Positions 6,942-14,655 of a stretch of DNA of 16,474 bases are shown here, piece after piece. The stretch lies in assembly GCA_900552095.1 (NCBI GenBank), contig URYM01000017.1, positions 1-16,474 on the forward strand, in the 5' to 3' direction. A model generated the notes under the pieces. That model did no database searches and was not told the DNA's origin. It saw only the letters and a list, made by a program, of their open reading frames with translations. The translations under genes and the position numbers were made by a program. The DNA comes from an uncultured Blautia sp. Lineage in GTDB: Bacteria > Bacillota > Clostridia > Lachnospirales > Lachnospiraceae. Numbering within the stretch: the stretch's first letter is position 1; the number at the start of each line of letters is the position of its first letter.

Positions 6942-7795
6942 AAAATTTTCTCCTTCCACTCTATCAGACCTGGCAGAGCATAAAAGATAAAAAGAACCGC
7001 CAGCGGAATAATCGCTTCCGGATTCCAGGAAAGTTCTGCAGCCACCGGATAATAGTAAAATGTAAAACTCCCTCCCCAGAAAGCCATAACTGTCCCCACA
7101 GTACACAGTATCATAACTGCCAGCAGGATCTTATCCCTCCTGTGAAAGGAAAAAACAGAAAAGGTACGGCGTCCTGGAAGTCCGTATCCCCTGGCCTTCA
7201 TCGCATCCGCCGTATCGATGGAATTTTCAATCGACCAGGAAATCAGGCTGTCAAAAACCCGCACGGTACCTCTTACCTTATCCGGCACATTATCTGCCGC
7301 ATATAGCCCCATCGTCTTCTGCGCCCGCTGGATTTTTTCCATCTGTCTCTCAAAAAGAGGAATAAACCGAAATGCCATAGATAAAATCAGCCCCAACTTC
7401 GGTATCACTTTTCCAAACAAATATAAAAGCTTATCTGTAGTAAGAAATGTAAGAAAGCAGCTGCACCAGATCATAATACTGATAATTGCAGCCGCCGACG
7501 CCGCCCCGTAAAGAATGGCCTCCAGTGTAACCGGATTATCATTCAAGAAAAACAGTATCGTCTCCCCATTATGTACAAACAATGGATTCGTCACGGTCAA
7601 AATCAGAAAAAGCCCGGTGCCAAAAGCAATCTCTTCCCCCAGCTTTCTTACCCCATGCAGGGAACCATACAAAGACAGCGCCCCTGCAAGGGAACAGAGA
7701 ATTACCAGCGGATGCAGACTGAACATGGAAAATCCAAGCCCCAAAAGAAAATAAAGAAACAGAATGACCGGATGATATCCCTGAAACCCTCTCAT
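6914..7795 (-). CDS. cbrV: ECF transporter T component (CbrV-like)
   Basis: The transmembrane scaffold that links the S component to the ATPases. It has 293 residues and about six hydrophobic segments: roughly 9-27, 30-45, 55-72, 92-117, 222-240 and 260-280. The cytoplasmic region 140-210 carries the coupling helices. The second Ala-Arg-Gly motif is canonical (AMKARGYG, Arg202), while the first position reads RAQKTMG (157-163) rather than ARG. The start is ATG at 7795, sharing one base with the DUF4430 stop codon (TGATG). A GTG at 7798 is an alternative that would overlap by 4 nt. GGGAG lies a few bases upstream. It is immediately followed by, and overlaps, the ATPase gene. Confidence 0.88.
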   Translation of the reverse strand: MRGFQGYHPVILFLYFLLGLGFSMFSLHPLVILCSLAGALSLYGSLHGVRKLGEEIAFGTGLFLILTVTNPLFVHNGETILFFLNDNPVTLEAILYGAASAAAIISIMIWCSCFLTFLTTDKLLYLFGKVIPKLGLILSMAFRFIPLFERQMEKIQRAQKTMGLYAADNVPDKVRGTVRVFDSLISWSIENSIDTADAMKARGYGLPGRRTFSVFSFHRRDKILLAVMILCTVGTVMAFWGGSFTFYYYPVAAELSWNPEAIIPLAVLFIFYALPGLIEWKEKILWNYLKSKI

Positions 7796-8364
7796 CACTC
7801 TTCTCCCTTCTGCTCTTTTTTCGCCGGTTCATATGGATGTCCCACGTCTCTTCCCAGATCGCAGGTATAGACCCATTCCACCTGATCTCCGTCTTGCAGA
7901 ATATAATTGCTGCATCCCTTTCCCGGATATTCTCCATTCACCCGGAACATCCATCCAGAAAGAGGACCGCAGGAATATTCATACAGATAATTGATTCCCT
8001 GCACATAGGCGCTTCCATATGCATTTTTATTCGCCCCCTGATATTCCATCTGTATCTTATTATACCGGCAAACCCGGTTCAAAAGATCAAAAACAGAATC
8101 TCCGCTGCGCAGTACATAGGTATGTTCCGCCAGGATCACTCCATCGGCCGGAACATATTTCTCACTGCGCAGAGGCTTATCCAGCTTCTCCCAGTTATCC
8201 AGAATCGTATCGCAGCGGATACTGATGGTCACAGTCTTAGAATCTTCCTGTATATCCTCCATGTGAGTCATGTAGTACTCATCCACAGACTGTATCTTCA
8301 CTCCCTTTATCAGGAAAAACAGAGCCAGAAGAAGAAAGCCTGCCAAAATCATATTTTTTTTCAA
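7795..8364 (-). CDS. Membrane-anchored DUF4430 (transcobalamin C-terminal-like) protein
   Basis: A 189-residue extracytoplasmic protein. Residues 5-20 form a hydrophobic N-terminal anchor. There is no lipobox cysteine and no clear cleavage site, so it is probably held by an uncleaved helix, unlike the lipoprotein forms of the family. Residues 44-175 are a DUF4430 domain (PF14478, related to the C-terminal beta domain of transcobalamin and intrinsic factor), with CGPLSGWMFRVNG (132-144) and DGDQVEWVYTCDLGRDVG (158-175). Five cysteines (51, 99, 132, 151, 168) could form disulfides. The start is TTG at 8364, chosen because AAGGGAC (8371-8377) is properly spaced and it adds the positive KKN before the anchor. 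The ATG at 8352 is too far from that site. It probably helps capture a corrinoid and pass it to the ECF importer. Confidence 0.85.
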   Translation of the reverse strand: MKKNMILAGFLLLALFFLIKGVKIQSVDEYYMTHMEDIQEDSKTVTISIRCDTILDNWEKLDKPLRSEKYVPADGVILAEHTYVLRSGDSVFDLLNRVCRYNKIQMEYQGANKNAYGSAYVQGINYLYEYSCGPLSGWMFRVNGEYPGKGCSNYILQDGDQVEWVYTCDLGRDVGHPYEPAKKEQKGEE

Positions 8365-8382
8365 AATATCGTCCCTTTTCTT

Positions 8383-9666
8383 TTACCAGGTATCATCCTC
8401 TTCAGGCGCCTGATCTGCTTTTTTCTTTTTCTTTCCTGCTTTTACCGCCGCCGCTGCCAGCACTCCGATCAGCACGACTGCTGCCGCTCCGGCCGCAATC
8501 TGCAGAATCCTCCCCCGATTTTCCGTATCCTTCTGAACTGTCTCCCGGTCTTTTTCTTCTGCGCTGTTCTCTGGTTTAGAAAGAGAAGATTTCCCGCTCT
8601 CAATCTCTTCTTCTGAAAATTCCGGTGCGTCACGCAGATCAAACAGAGGATTCGCTCCATTTTTCATCCGTACGTAACCTTCCAGCGCGTAAAGCGCCTG
8701 ATATCCTGCCATTCCGTTGCCTTCTGTTTCAGCTTCTTCCCCGTCCAGACTGTGAATAAAACTGCCATCTGCAAGACGGAACAATTCGAGACCATCCAGA
8801 AGCGTATGTCCCTCCTTGATAAATGCTTCCTCAGTCACAGGATCCAGGCCACAGGCTGTCAGCGCATTCAGCGTCCAGGCAGTACTCTCCGCTGTCCGCT
8901 CTCCATATAAAGCCATAGTTCCATCACTCTCCTGCCAGCCAGACAAAAGAGAAAGCGACCGCTGTACCGCCTCAGAAGCCTGCGGATTTTCCTGACAATA
9001 CGGCGCCAGTGCTGTTACCGCCATGGCAGTAATATCCACATTTGCCTCCTCTGTCAGCCCAAATCCTCCATTTGGAAGTTCCTGTTCCAGAATTGCATCC
9101 ACCAGTTTCTCCTCTGTCCACTCTGCATCATCGGCCAGGGTATAATCTCCACTGTCCAGAGCCAGAAGCGCCCAGATATAACCATTGATCCCCTGGCGTC
9201 CCGGATCCTGGAAAATACAGGCTCCGATTCCGTCCTGAACCAGATTAATCGGTTCTCCCTCCGGTGTCTTCCCGAAATTCTCAGGATCTCCCCCGCAGGC
9301 TCTGATGGTCAGAATCATGCGGTACCAGTCCGTCGGATTCTGAGTTTTTATATTTTCTTCCAGATCCTCATAATATCCTTCTGTCACCTGCATCAGACGC
9401 GCAAGATACTGCTTCTGATTATCGCTTTTTCCCATACGGCTCACACCGAACGCAAACCAGCAGCTTTCACTTCCCTCCGCCTGATCCAGAAGCGCCCCTT
9501 CCAGCAGCTGCTCCGTCCCCTGCTCATCCTTTTTCCACTGCAGAATATCTTCCTCGGCCATTCGGGCTTCCCCCGGTGTGTGCAGAGCCGCCTGCACAAC
9601 ATTCACTGGAAAGATCAGACACAATGCCAATATTACCGCAAAAAGCTTTTTCCTTCTGTTTTTCAT
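8383..9666 (-). CDS. Membrane-anchored alpha/alpha-toroid protein (prenyltransferase/squalene-oxidase repeats)
   Basis: A 427-residue surface protein. Residues 1-26 are a signal peptide with a likely cut after VVQA. Residues 60-335 form an alpha/alpha toroid with repeats such as PNGGFGLTEEANVDITAMAV (198-217), SDGTMALYGERTAESTAWTL (247-266) and ADGSFIHSLDG with GNGMAGYQALYALEGY (299-331). A charged linker follows, then a membrane helix at 387-410 and a lysine-rich cytoplasmic tail. This repeat fold is shared by squalene cyclases, prenyltransferase beta subunits and the alpha domain of transcobalamin/intrinsic factor. I see no DxDD cyclase motif. Next to a DUF4430 protein and an ECF importer, a corrinoid-binding alpha domain is the best reading. 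The ATG at 9666 follows AGGGAGAG, which overlaps the previous gene's stop codon. Confidence 0.8.
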   Translation of the reverse strand: MKNRRKKLFAVILALCLIFPVNVVQAALHTPGEARMAEEDILQWKKDEQGTEQLLEGALLDQAEGSESCWFAFGVSRMGKSDNQKQYLARLMQVTEGYYEDLEENIKTQNPTDWYRMILTIRACGGDPENFGKTPEGEPINLVQDGIGACIFQDPGRQGINGYIWALLALDSGDYTLADDAEWTEEKLVDAILEQELPNGGFGLTEEANVDITAMAVTALAPYCQENPQASEAVQRSLSLLSGWQESDGTMALYGERTAESTAWTLNALTACGLDPVTEEAFIKEGHTLLDGLELFRLADGSFIHSLDGEEAETEGNGMAGYQALYALEGYVRMKNGANPLFDLRDAPEFSEEEIESGKSSLSKPENSAEEKDRETVQKDTENRGRILQIAAGAAAVVLIGVLAAAAVKAGKKKKKADQAPEEDDTW

Positions 9667-9677
9667 GTTCTCTCTCC

Positions 9678-12600
9678 CTAATAGTTCACTTTATTTTTCT
9701 TTCTTTTTTTCGACGCAGTGTGCAAAAACACGCCGAATCCCGCTGCAAGAGCAGCCGCTCCTGCCAGAATACCTCCCAGAACGGCCACCGTCTTCTTCCG
9801 GCTCTTCACAGTCTCCAGACGCTCTCTTGCTTTTTTCTGCTCTTCCTCCCGCCTGGCTATCTCCTGCTTCCGCTGTTCCTCCGCCTGCGCTTTCTGCTCT
9901 TCTTCCGAAATTTGCTCTTCTCCCGCCTGTTCCGGCAAAACTTCTTCTTCCGGCACCGGTGCATTCGCATTTTCCTGACTGATCCCTCCCGGATTTCCTT
10001 CCTCAGGCACCCGATCCGGGTTTAACGGAGTCAGCACATGATTTTCCCCGGATGGCCGGTTCTCTTCCACCGAAGGCTCCTGTTCTCCTCCCGTCTGCCC
10101 ATTCAGAAGAGCAGCATAAGCTTCTTCCGCATGAATCAGCTGCTGCAGATTTGTCACCAGCGCTTTTTCTTCCTCCGTCAGCGCCTCGTAAGCGCTCCTA
10201 ATCTGTTCCAGCATGGGGCCGCTGCCTGTGCTGACTGCTCCGATCTGTGCGATCATGCGTTCCACCTGATCTGCCGCTGTCAAACTCTGATAACGTGCGA
10301 TTGCACGTTCCAGTACGTTAAAATTTGTTACCAGCTCCTGCTGATCCCCATTTAAAGCATTGTAAGCTTCAATTGCCTGTGTAATCTGTCCTCCGCTCTC
10401 CAGCGTCACTTCTCCGATCTGTCCGATCAGTTCAATAACCGGAGCCGCCGCTGTCAGATTCTGATACTGCTCCGCTGCCTGAAGAAGCTGATCATAATTC
10501 GTCACCAGAGCCTGCTGCTTTTCCGTAAGTCCGTCGTACAGTTCCTGTGCATATCTGATCGCATCCAGACTTTCCAGGGTTACCTCACCGATCGAAGCGA
10601 TGGCGGCAGAAACTTCCCGGGCACGCAGATCATCGAAAACCCGCTCAGCTTCTTCCAGAACAGCCAGATTCGATACAATTTTCTGCTGCTTCTCCGTGAG
10701 GGCTTCGTAGGCATATCTGGCCCGGGCGATCTGTTCTCCGCTCTCCAGCGTCACTTCTCCGATGGCGGCGATCAACTGCTCTGCCATTTCTGCTGCCTCT
10801 TGATCTTCCGGCGTAATCTCATTTTCCTGCACCAGTTCCTCATAGCGAAGTTCCGCCTCTGTCAGCACCTGATAATTTTCTACCATTTCCTGCTGCCGTG
10901 GTGTAAGAGCATCGTACGCAGACCGGGCAATATCAATAAGCGCTTTACATTCTGCTGTCAGGGTCACCTCTCCGATCTGATCAATATAGGCTGTAACTCT
11001 CTGTGCTTTTGCCAGATCTTCTTCATATTCGACCTGCTCCTTTGTGGGAACCTGATCCATATTCCACTTCGCCTGAGCCAGCTGTTCCTGAACCTCCTCC
11101 ACAGTCAGCGCCTGACGGATCGCTTTCTGTCCGTTTGCCAGGTAAGTCTCCAGCTGATACCGCTCCGAATCTCTGTAACTCGTAAAATCTTTGTATTTCT
11201 GCAATTCCTCCAGCGCCGCCGCCTTTGCCTGTTCCAGCTCCTTCTCCTGGGTATCACGGATGGAGTCAATCTCATAAATATCCGCTTTTGCCGCAGTCAG
11301 TATGGCACTGACCTCCTCCATAGAAGTGGCTGCACGCAGCTCTGCCACTCCCTGCGCAATCCTCTCCTGCACAAGCTGCCAGTTCTCCGGCGTATAGTCT
11401 TCTTCTTTTACGAAAGTCTGCAGATCACCGATCGCACCACTCCTGAAATCTTCCAGCGTCAGCTGCCACTGCAGGATGGGATACCCATTCTGCATTCCCA
11501 TATAGTCTCGAATGAAATAATTTCCTCCTCCGTTCATTTCATTCAGGAAATCTTCCCCCTGCATCTCGCTTCCGGCTCTGAAATCTCCCGGAGCCTGTCC
11601 TCCCGGAGAACGTCCCACAACAGAAGAGGCTGTTCCCTCCAAAGCATATAGTCTACGGTAATCCCCGGCCGCTGCATATCCAAACAGCGCCCCCACATAG
11701 ACGCCCGACTGATTCAGATTCACCGGTCCCGAAGTATACCCCCAGGAAAACAAGGTTCCGCCTGCCCCGTCATCAATTCTTCCGGCCAGGCCTCCGGCAT
11801 AATTCTTACTGCCGACTTCTCCGCTGTTATAATTTGAAGTAAATTCGCAGTTCCCGCCCTTTACCAGAGCCGCAATCCCTCCGGCACAGTAAGAAGAACC
11901 GGCATAGCCGCTGTTAAAAGACTGACGTACACTGACCCCTGAATCCACACAGCCCACCAGACCGCCTGCATAATGCTTTACTCCGCCCTTCTCCTCTGAA
12001 GCAATCTGTACCTGTCCCTGATTGGAACATCCCCGAAACCAGGTATTATCCGCATATCCGGCGATTCCGCCGGCCGCTGTACCGCTTTTCTTTACCTTAT
12101 TTACTGTAATATCCACCTGACTGTGACAATTTACCACAGAATTTCTCTGACTGTAATTTTTCCCATATATGTATGCCACAATGCCGCCTGCATATTCAAT
12201 TCCCCGCGGACAGTTTATATATCCTGATACTGTCACATTTTTAATTACCTGCTTATTATCTCCATATACCCTTCCAAATAAGCCTGCATACACTTCTCCC
12301 TCTTCTATGGCCAGCCCGGTGACAGAATAACCGTTTCCATCAAAGCTCCCGGAAAAAACAGTATCTTTTCCACCAATCGGCGTCCAATTATGTCCGCCGA
12401 GGGAAATAGAATCCGTCAGCACCGCACAGGCGTCTCCGCCTCCCCGGTTCACATAGTCTGCAAACCAGGCCAGTTCTGCTCCATTTCCAATCTGATAAAT
12501 TCCATTTTCCAGCGTCGGTTCCGTCAGTGTCTGCCCATCCCAGGTTCCCTCTGACGGAATCTGATTAAAGATATCATCTACCGCTTTTTTGGCTTTCTGA

Positions 12601-14624
12601 AGCGCCTCTGTTACCTCTCTCCGGTTTTCTGCCTGATCAATCTCCTGATACCCGCTCTCTTTCGCTGCCCGAATCTCCTCCAGAATTTCCGAATCCTCCG
12701 TCTCCCCTTCCCGGTAAGCCTCCAGCTGCTCTTTCGCCGCCGCCTTCAGCTGCTCCATCTGTCCCTGTTCTGCAATATCCAGAACAATGCGATCCATTTC
12801 TTCTTTTCCCAAACGCACCTGAGCCGTAACTTCCTCCACGGAAGGCGCATGCTGGATTTTTTCCACAGCCGCGGCGGCTGCCGTTTTTATCAGCTGTTTT
12901 TCTTCCTCTGTATATTCCGGATGTTTCTCCAGAATCTGATCCCGGTACTCTTCAATCCGGGCAATCCCCTCGTCAACCGCTTCCATCAGTTCCTGATCCA
13001 CCTCAGTCCCCGGTCGGATTGCTCCCAGTTCTTCCCGGGCCGCTTCCATGATCCTGTTTAAATCTTCCCCCGTCACAACCGTTCCCAGAAGCTCCAGGTA
13101 TTTGTGCACTGCCGTCTCGATCTTGCCATAGGCGGTACCATACTTCTGCTCGTTTTCTTCGGAAAGCCATCCGTCCAGTTCCGCCATAGCGGCATCTATC
13201 TTTGCCGCCAGATCTGTTGTCTGCTCCTGAAATGCCAGCTTGGGAAAACCTGCCGTATCATAATCAAAAGGACTCGTCTTCACAAAAGCCGCCCCCAGTT
13301 TCCGTATCATATCCTGGCTCTTCATCGTAACTTCCGATAACATGGCCGTTTCGCCTGAGTACGAGGTATGTTTATTTTCTTTCTCGCCATAAATATCCAG
13401 CTTGGGATTCTTGATTCCAAAAACATTTCCCAGTACTCCGCTTTTAAAGAATCCCACGATGGCTCCCCGCGAATCAAACACCTCGTTTTGATAGGAAACT
13501 GTACTATATCCATTCTCCACCCGCGGTTCTGACGGCACCGCCTGACCATCGTTATCCTCATACCCCATCTGACCTACCAGACCGCCCATCCGGGAACCGG
13601 GCTGCAGATCCAGTCCGGTCATATCGCCCAGACTGTATACATCTTTTAACAGACACTGTTTTACCGTTCCGTCACTGTAGGTTCCCGGCTCATTCATAAG
13701 TCCGGCAATTCCTCCGAGAATACTGACACCCGATATTTTCCCCCAGTTACTGCTGTTCCTGACGGATCCTCCAAAGCGCACGGCGCCTGCAATCCCTCCT
13801 ACGGTAAAATATCCCTGTACAGAAGCCTTGTTTTCGCAGTACCGGATGACCGCGTCGGATCCCTGCAGAAGTCCTGCTATCCCCCCTACATTATTCTGTG
13901 CCATCCGGACAGCAGTAGCGATATTTCCTTTATTGACACATCGGGTAATTGTTCCGCTGCAGATTCCGGCAATTCCTCCCGCATTCCGGTACATGGCCTC
14001 CCCCGCCATCGTTGTCTTTGTCTCATTGACACAGTTTGAGATTTCTCCGCTTTTCAGATAGCCGGCCACAGCTCCTGTACCAATATAGGTCTCGTTGTAC
14101 TTGCCATTTCCAGACATACCATAGATATCATATCCGTTTTTCACCTGTCCGGCTACCCGCAGGTTAGACACCCTCCCGCCATCAATCACACCAAAAAGGC
14201 CGCCGTAACGTACTTCCGGCCTTTCCTCTGAAATCTCCGCATAGAGCAGATAAACTTTATGCCCTGCCCCGTTAAAATTTCCCCGGTATCCATGATCCAG
14301 ACTGTCTCCGATCATAGGCCACCGGTTCGCCGTATTCGTCTCAAAATCATTCAGGAAAATATCATCCGTCAGTTCTGCGTTGATTGCCGTATTTCCCCGA
14401 TTGACCTCATCTGCAAACCAGGCCAGTTCTGCTCCTGTCCCGATCTGAAAAATACCCTGCTCGTTTGTTTTCGGTATTGTTCTGCTCTCACCATCCCAGA
14501 TATTCTGAACAGGAGCCGCCAGAACAAAGCCGGATGCGCTTTTTTGCTGCCAGACAAGCAGGGCTGTCAGAAAAAGTGCCGCCGCTCTCCTCCATCTCTT
14601 TTTTCTGTTTTTTTTCTGCTTCAT
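9678..14624 (-). CDS. Giant membrane-anchored GLUG-repeat surface protein
   Basis: A 1648-residue exported protein of unknown function. A basic N-terminus and hydrophobic segment form a signal peptide (to about residue 37). Two homologous modules (about 40-470 and 695-1060) each open with WDG-E/Q, then G-I/Y-QIG-GAELAWFAD, and hold many GLUG-type motifs such as GGIAGICSGTITRCVNKGNI. These suggest a beta-helix-like adhesin fold. Helical, coiled-coil-like stretches lie at 470-690 and 1060-1210. Five tandem repeats (IGEVTLES, YEALTEKQQ, LVTNY) span about 1214-1507. A Glu/Pro/Gln-rich linker, a membrane helix (about 1612-1635) and a basic tail end the protein. There is no LPXTG signal. The start is ATG at 14624, with GGAGG at 14633-14637; a GTG at 14639 lies too close to that site. 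It lies between the transglutaminase-fold gene and the toroid gene. Confidence 0.88.
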   Translation of the reverse strand: MKQKKNRKKRWRRAAALFLTALLVWQQKSASGFVLAAPVQNIWDGESRTIPKTNEQGIFQIGTGAELAWFADEVNRGNTAINAELTDDIFLNDFETNTANRWPMIGDSLDHGYRGNFNGAGHKVYLLYAEISEERPEVRYGGLFGVIDGGRVSNLRVAGQVKNGYDIYGMSGNGKYNETYIGTGAVAGYLKSGEISNCVNETKTTMAGEAMYRNAGGIAGICSGTITRCVNKGNIATAVRMAQNNVGGIAGLLQGSDAVIRYCENKASVQGYFTVGGIAGAVRFGGSVRNSSNWGKISGVSILGGIAGLMNEPGTYSDGTVKQCLLKDVYSLGDMTGLDLQPGSRMGGLVGQMGYEDNDGQAVPSEPRVENGYSTVSYQNEVFDSRGAIVGFFKSGVLGNVFGIKNPKLDIYGEKENKHTSYSGETAMLSEVTMKSQDMIRKLGAAFVKTSPFDYDTAGFPKLAFQEQTTDLAAKIDAAMAELDGWLSEENEQKYGTAYGKIETAVHKYLELLGTVVTGEDLNRIMEAAREELGAIRPGTEVDQELMEAVDEGIARIEEYRDQILEKHPEYTEEEKQLIKTAAAAAVEKIQHAPSVEEVTAQVRLGKEEMDRIVLDIAEQGQMEQLKAAAKEQLEAYREGETEDSEILEEIRAAKESGYQEIDQAENRREVTEALQKAKKAVDDIFNQIPSEGTWDGQTLTEPTLENGIYQIGNGAELAWFADYVNRGGGDACAVLTDSISLGGHNWTPIGGKDTVFSGSFDGNGYSVTGLAIEEGEVYAGLFGRVYGDNKQVIKNVTVSGYINCPRGIEYAGGIVAYIYGKNYSQRNSVVNCHSQVDITVNKVKKSGTAAGGIAGYADNTWFRGCSNQGQVQIASEEKGGVKHYAGGLVGCVDSGVSVRQSFNSGYAGSSYCAGGIAALVKGGNCEFTSNYNSGEVGSKNYAGGLAGRIDDGAGGTLFSWGYTSGPVNLNQSGVYVGALFGYAAAGDYRRLYALEGTASSVVGRSPGGQAPGDFRAGSEMQGEDFLNEMNGGGNYFIRDYMGMQNGYPILQWQLTLEDFRSGAIGDLQTFVKEEDYTPENWQLVQERIAQGVAELRAATSMEEVSAILTAAKADIYEIDSIRDTQEKELEQAKAAALEELQKYKDFTSYRDSERYQLETYLANGQKAIRQALTVEEVQEQLAQAKWNMDQVPTKEQVEYEEDLAKAQRVTAYIDQIGEVTLTAECKALIDIARSAYDALTPRQQEMVENYQVLTEAELRYEELVQENEITPEDQEAAEMAEQLIAAIGEVTLESGEQIARARYAYEALTEKQQKIVSNLAVLEEAERVFDDLRAREVSAAIASIGEVTLESLDAIRYAQELYDGLTEKQQALVTNYDQLLQAAEQYQNLTAAAPVIELIGQIGEVTLESGGQITQAIEAYNALNGDQQELVTNFNVLERAIARYQSLTAADQVERMIAQIGAVSTGSGPMLEQIRSAYEALTEEEKALVTNLQQLIHAEEAYAALLNGQTGGEQEPSVEENRPSGENHVLTPLNPDRVPEEGNPGGISQENANAPVPEEEVLPEQAGEEQISEEEQKAQAEEQRKQEIARREEEQKKARERLETVKSRKKTVAVLGGILAGAAALAAGFGVFLHTASKKRKKNKVNY
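10101..10985 (-). repeat. Five tandem repeats of about 58 residues inside the giant surface protein
   Basis: Each unit starts near an IGEVTLES motif and ends near YEALTEKQQ-LVTN-L-AE-Y. Successive units start 71, 57, 58 and 58 codons apart; the first carries a 13-residue insertion. The fifth unit is the most divergent (IGAVSTGSG). At DNA level two units share an identical 28-base stretch (10391-10418 and 10736-10763), which points to recent duplication or gene conversion. Such helical repeats usually act as stalks or spacers on surface proteins. Confidence 0.85.
12457..14435 (-). repeat. Duplicated GLUG module starts in the giant surface protein
   Basis: The DNA encoding the AELAWFAD segment is identical over 26 bases at 12457-12482 and 14410-14435, the beginnings of the two GLUG modules. 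The proteins also align over the following GLUG motifs, though with much divergence. This marks an internal duplication of a whole module of roughly 400 residues. Confidence 0.75.
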
Positions 14625-14655
14625 CCTGACATCCTCCACTTTTTGTCCCTGTTTT

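Noticed and set aside
7837..8616. A 259-codon plus-strand open frame opposite the DUF4430 and toroid genes
   Set aside because: It is antisense to two clearly real genes and shows no domain or ribosome binding site. It is a by-product of codon bias on the other strand.
8383..9666. Functional squalene/terpene cyclase or protein prenyltransferase
   Set aside because: The toroid repeats are present but I see no DxDD motif. The protein is exported and membrane-anchored, and lies in a vitamin transport locus.
8350..9690. Cobalamin riboswitch upstream of the transporter or capture genes
   Set aside because: Gaps between these genes are 11-18 nt, far too short for a riboswitch. One could only be upstream of the window.
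9678..9800. LPXTG sorting signal at the C-terminus of the giant protein
   Set aside because: No LPXTG-like motif precedes the C-terminal hydrophobic segment. It looks like a plain membrane anchor.
10800..11651. A 283-codon plus-strand open frame opposite the giant surface gene
   Set aside because: It is antisense to a continuous repeat-bearing coding region and has no recognisable features.
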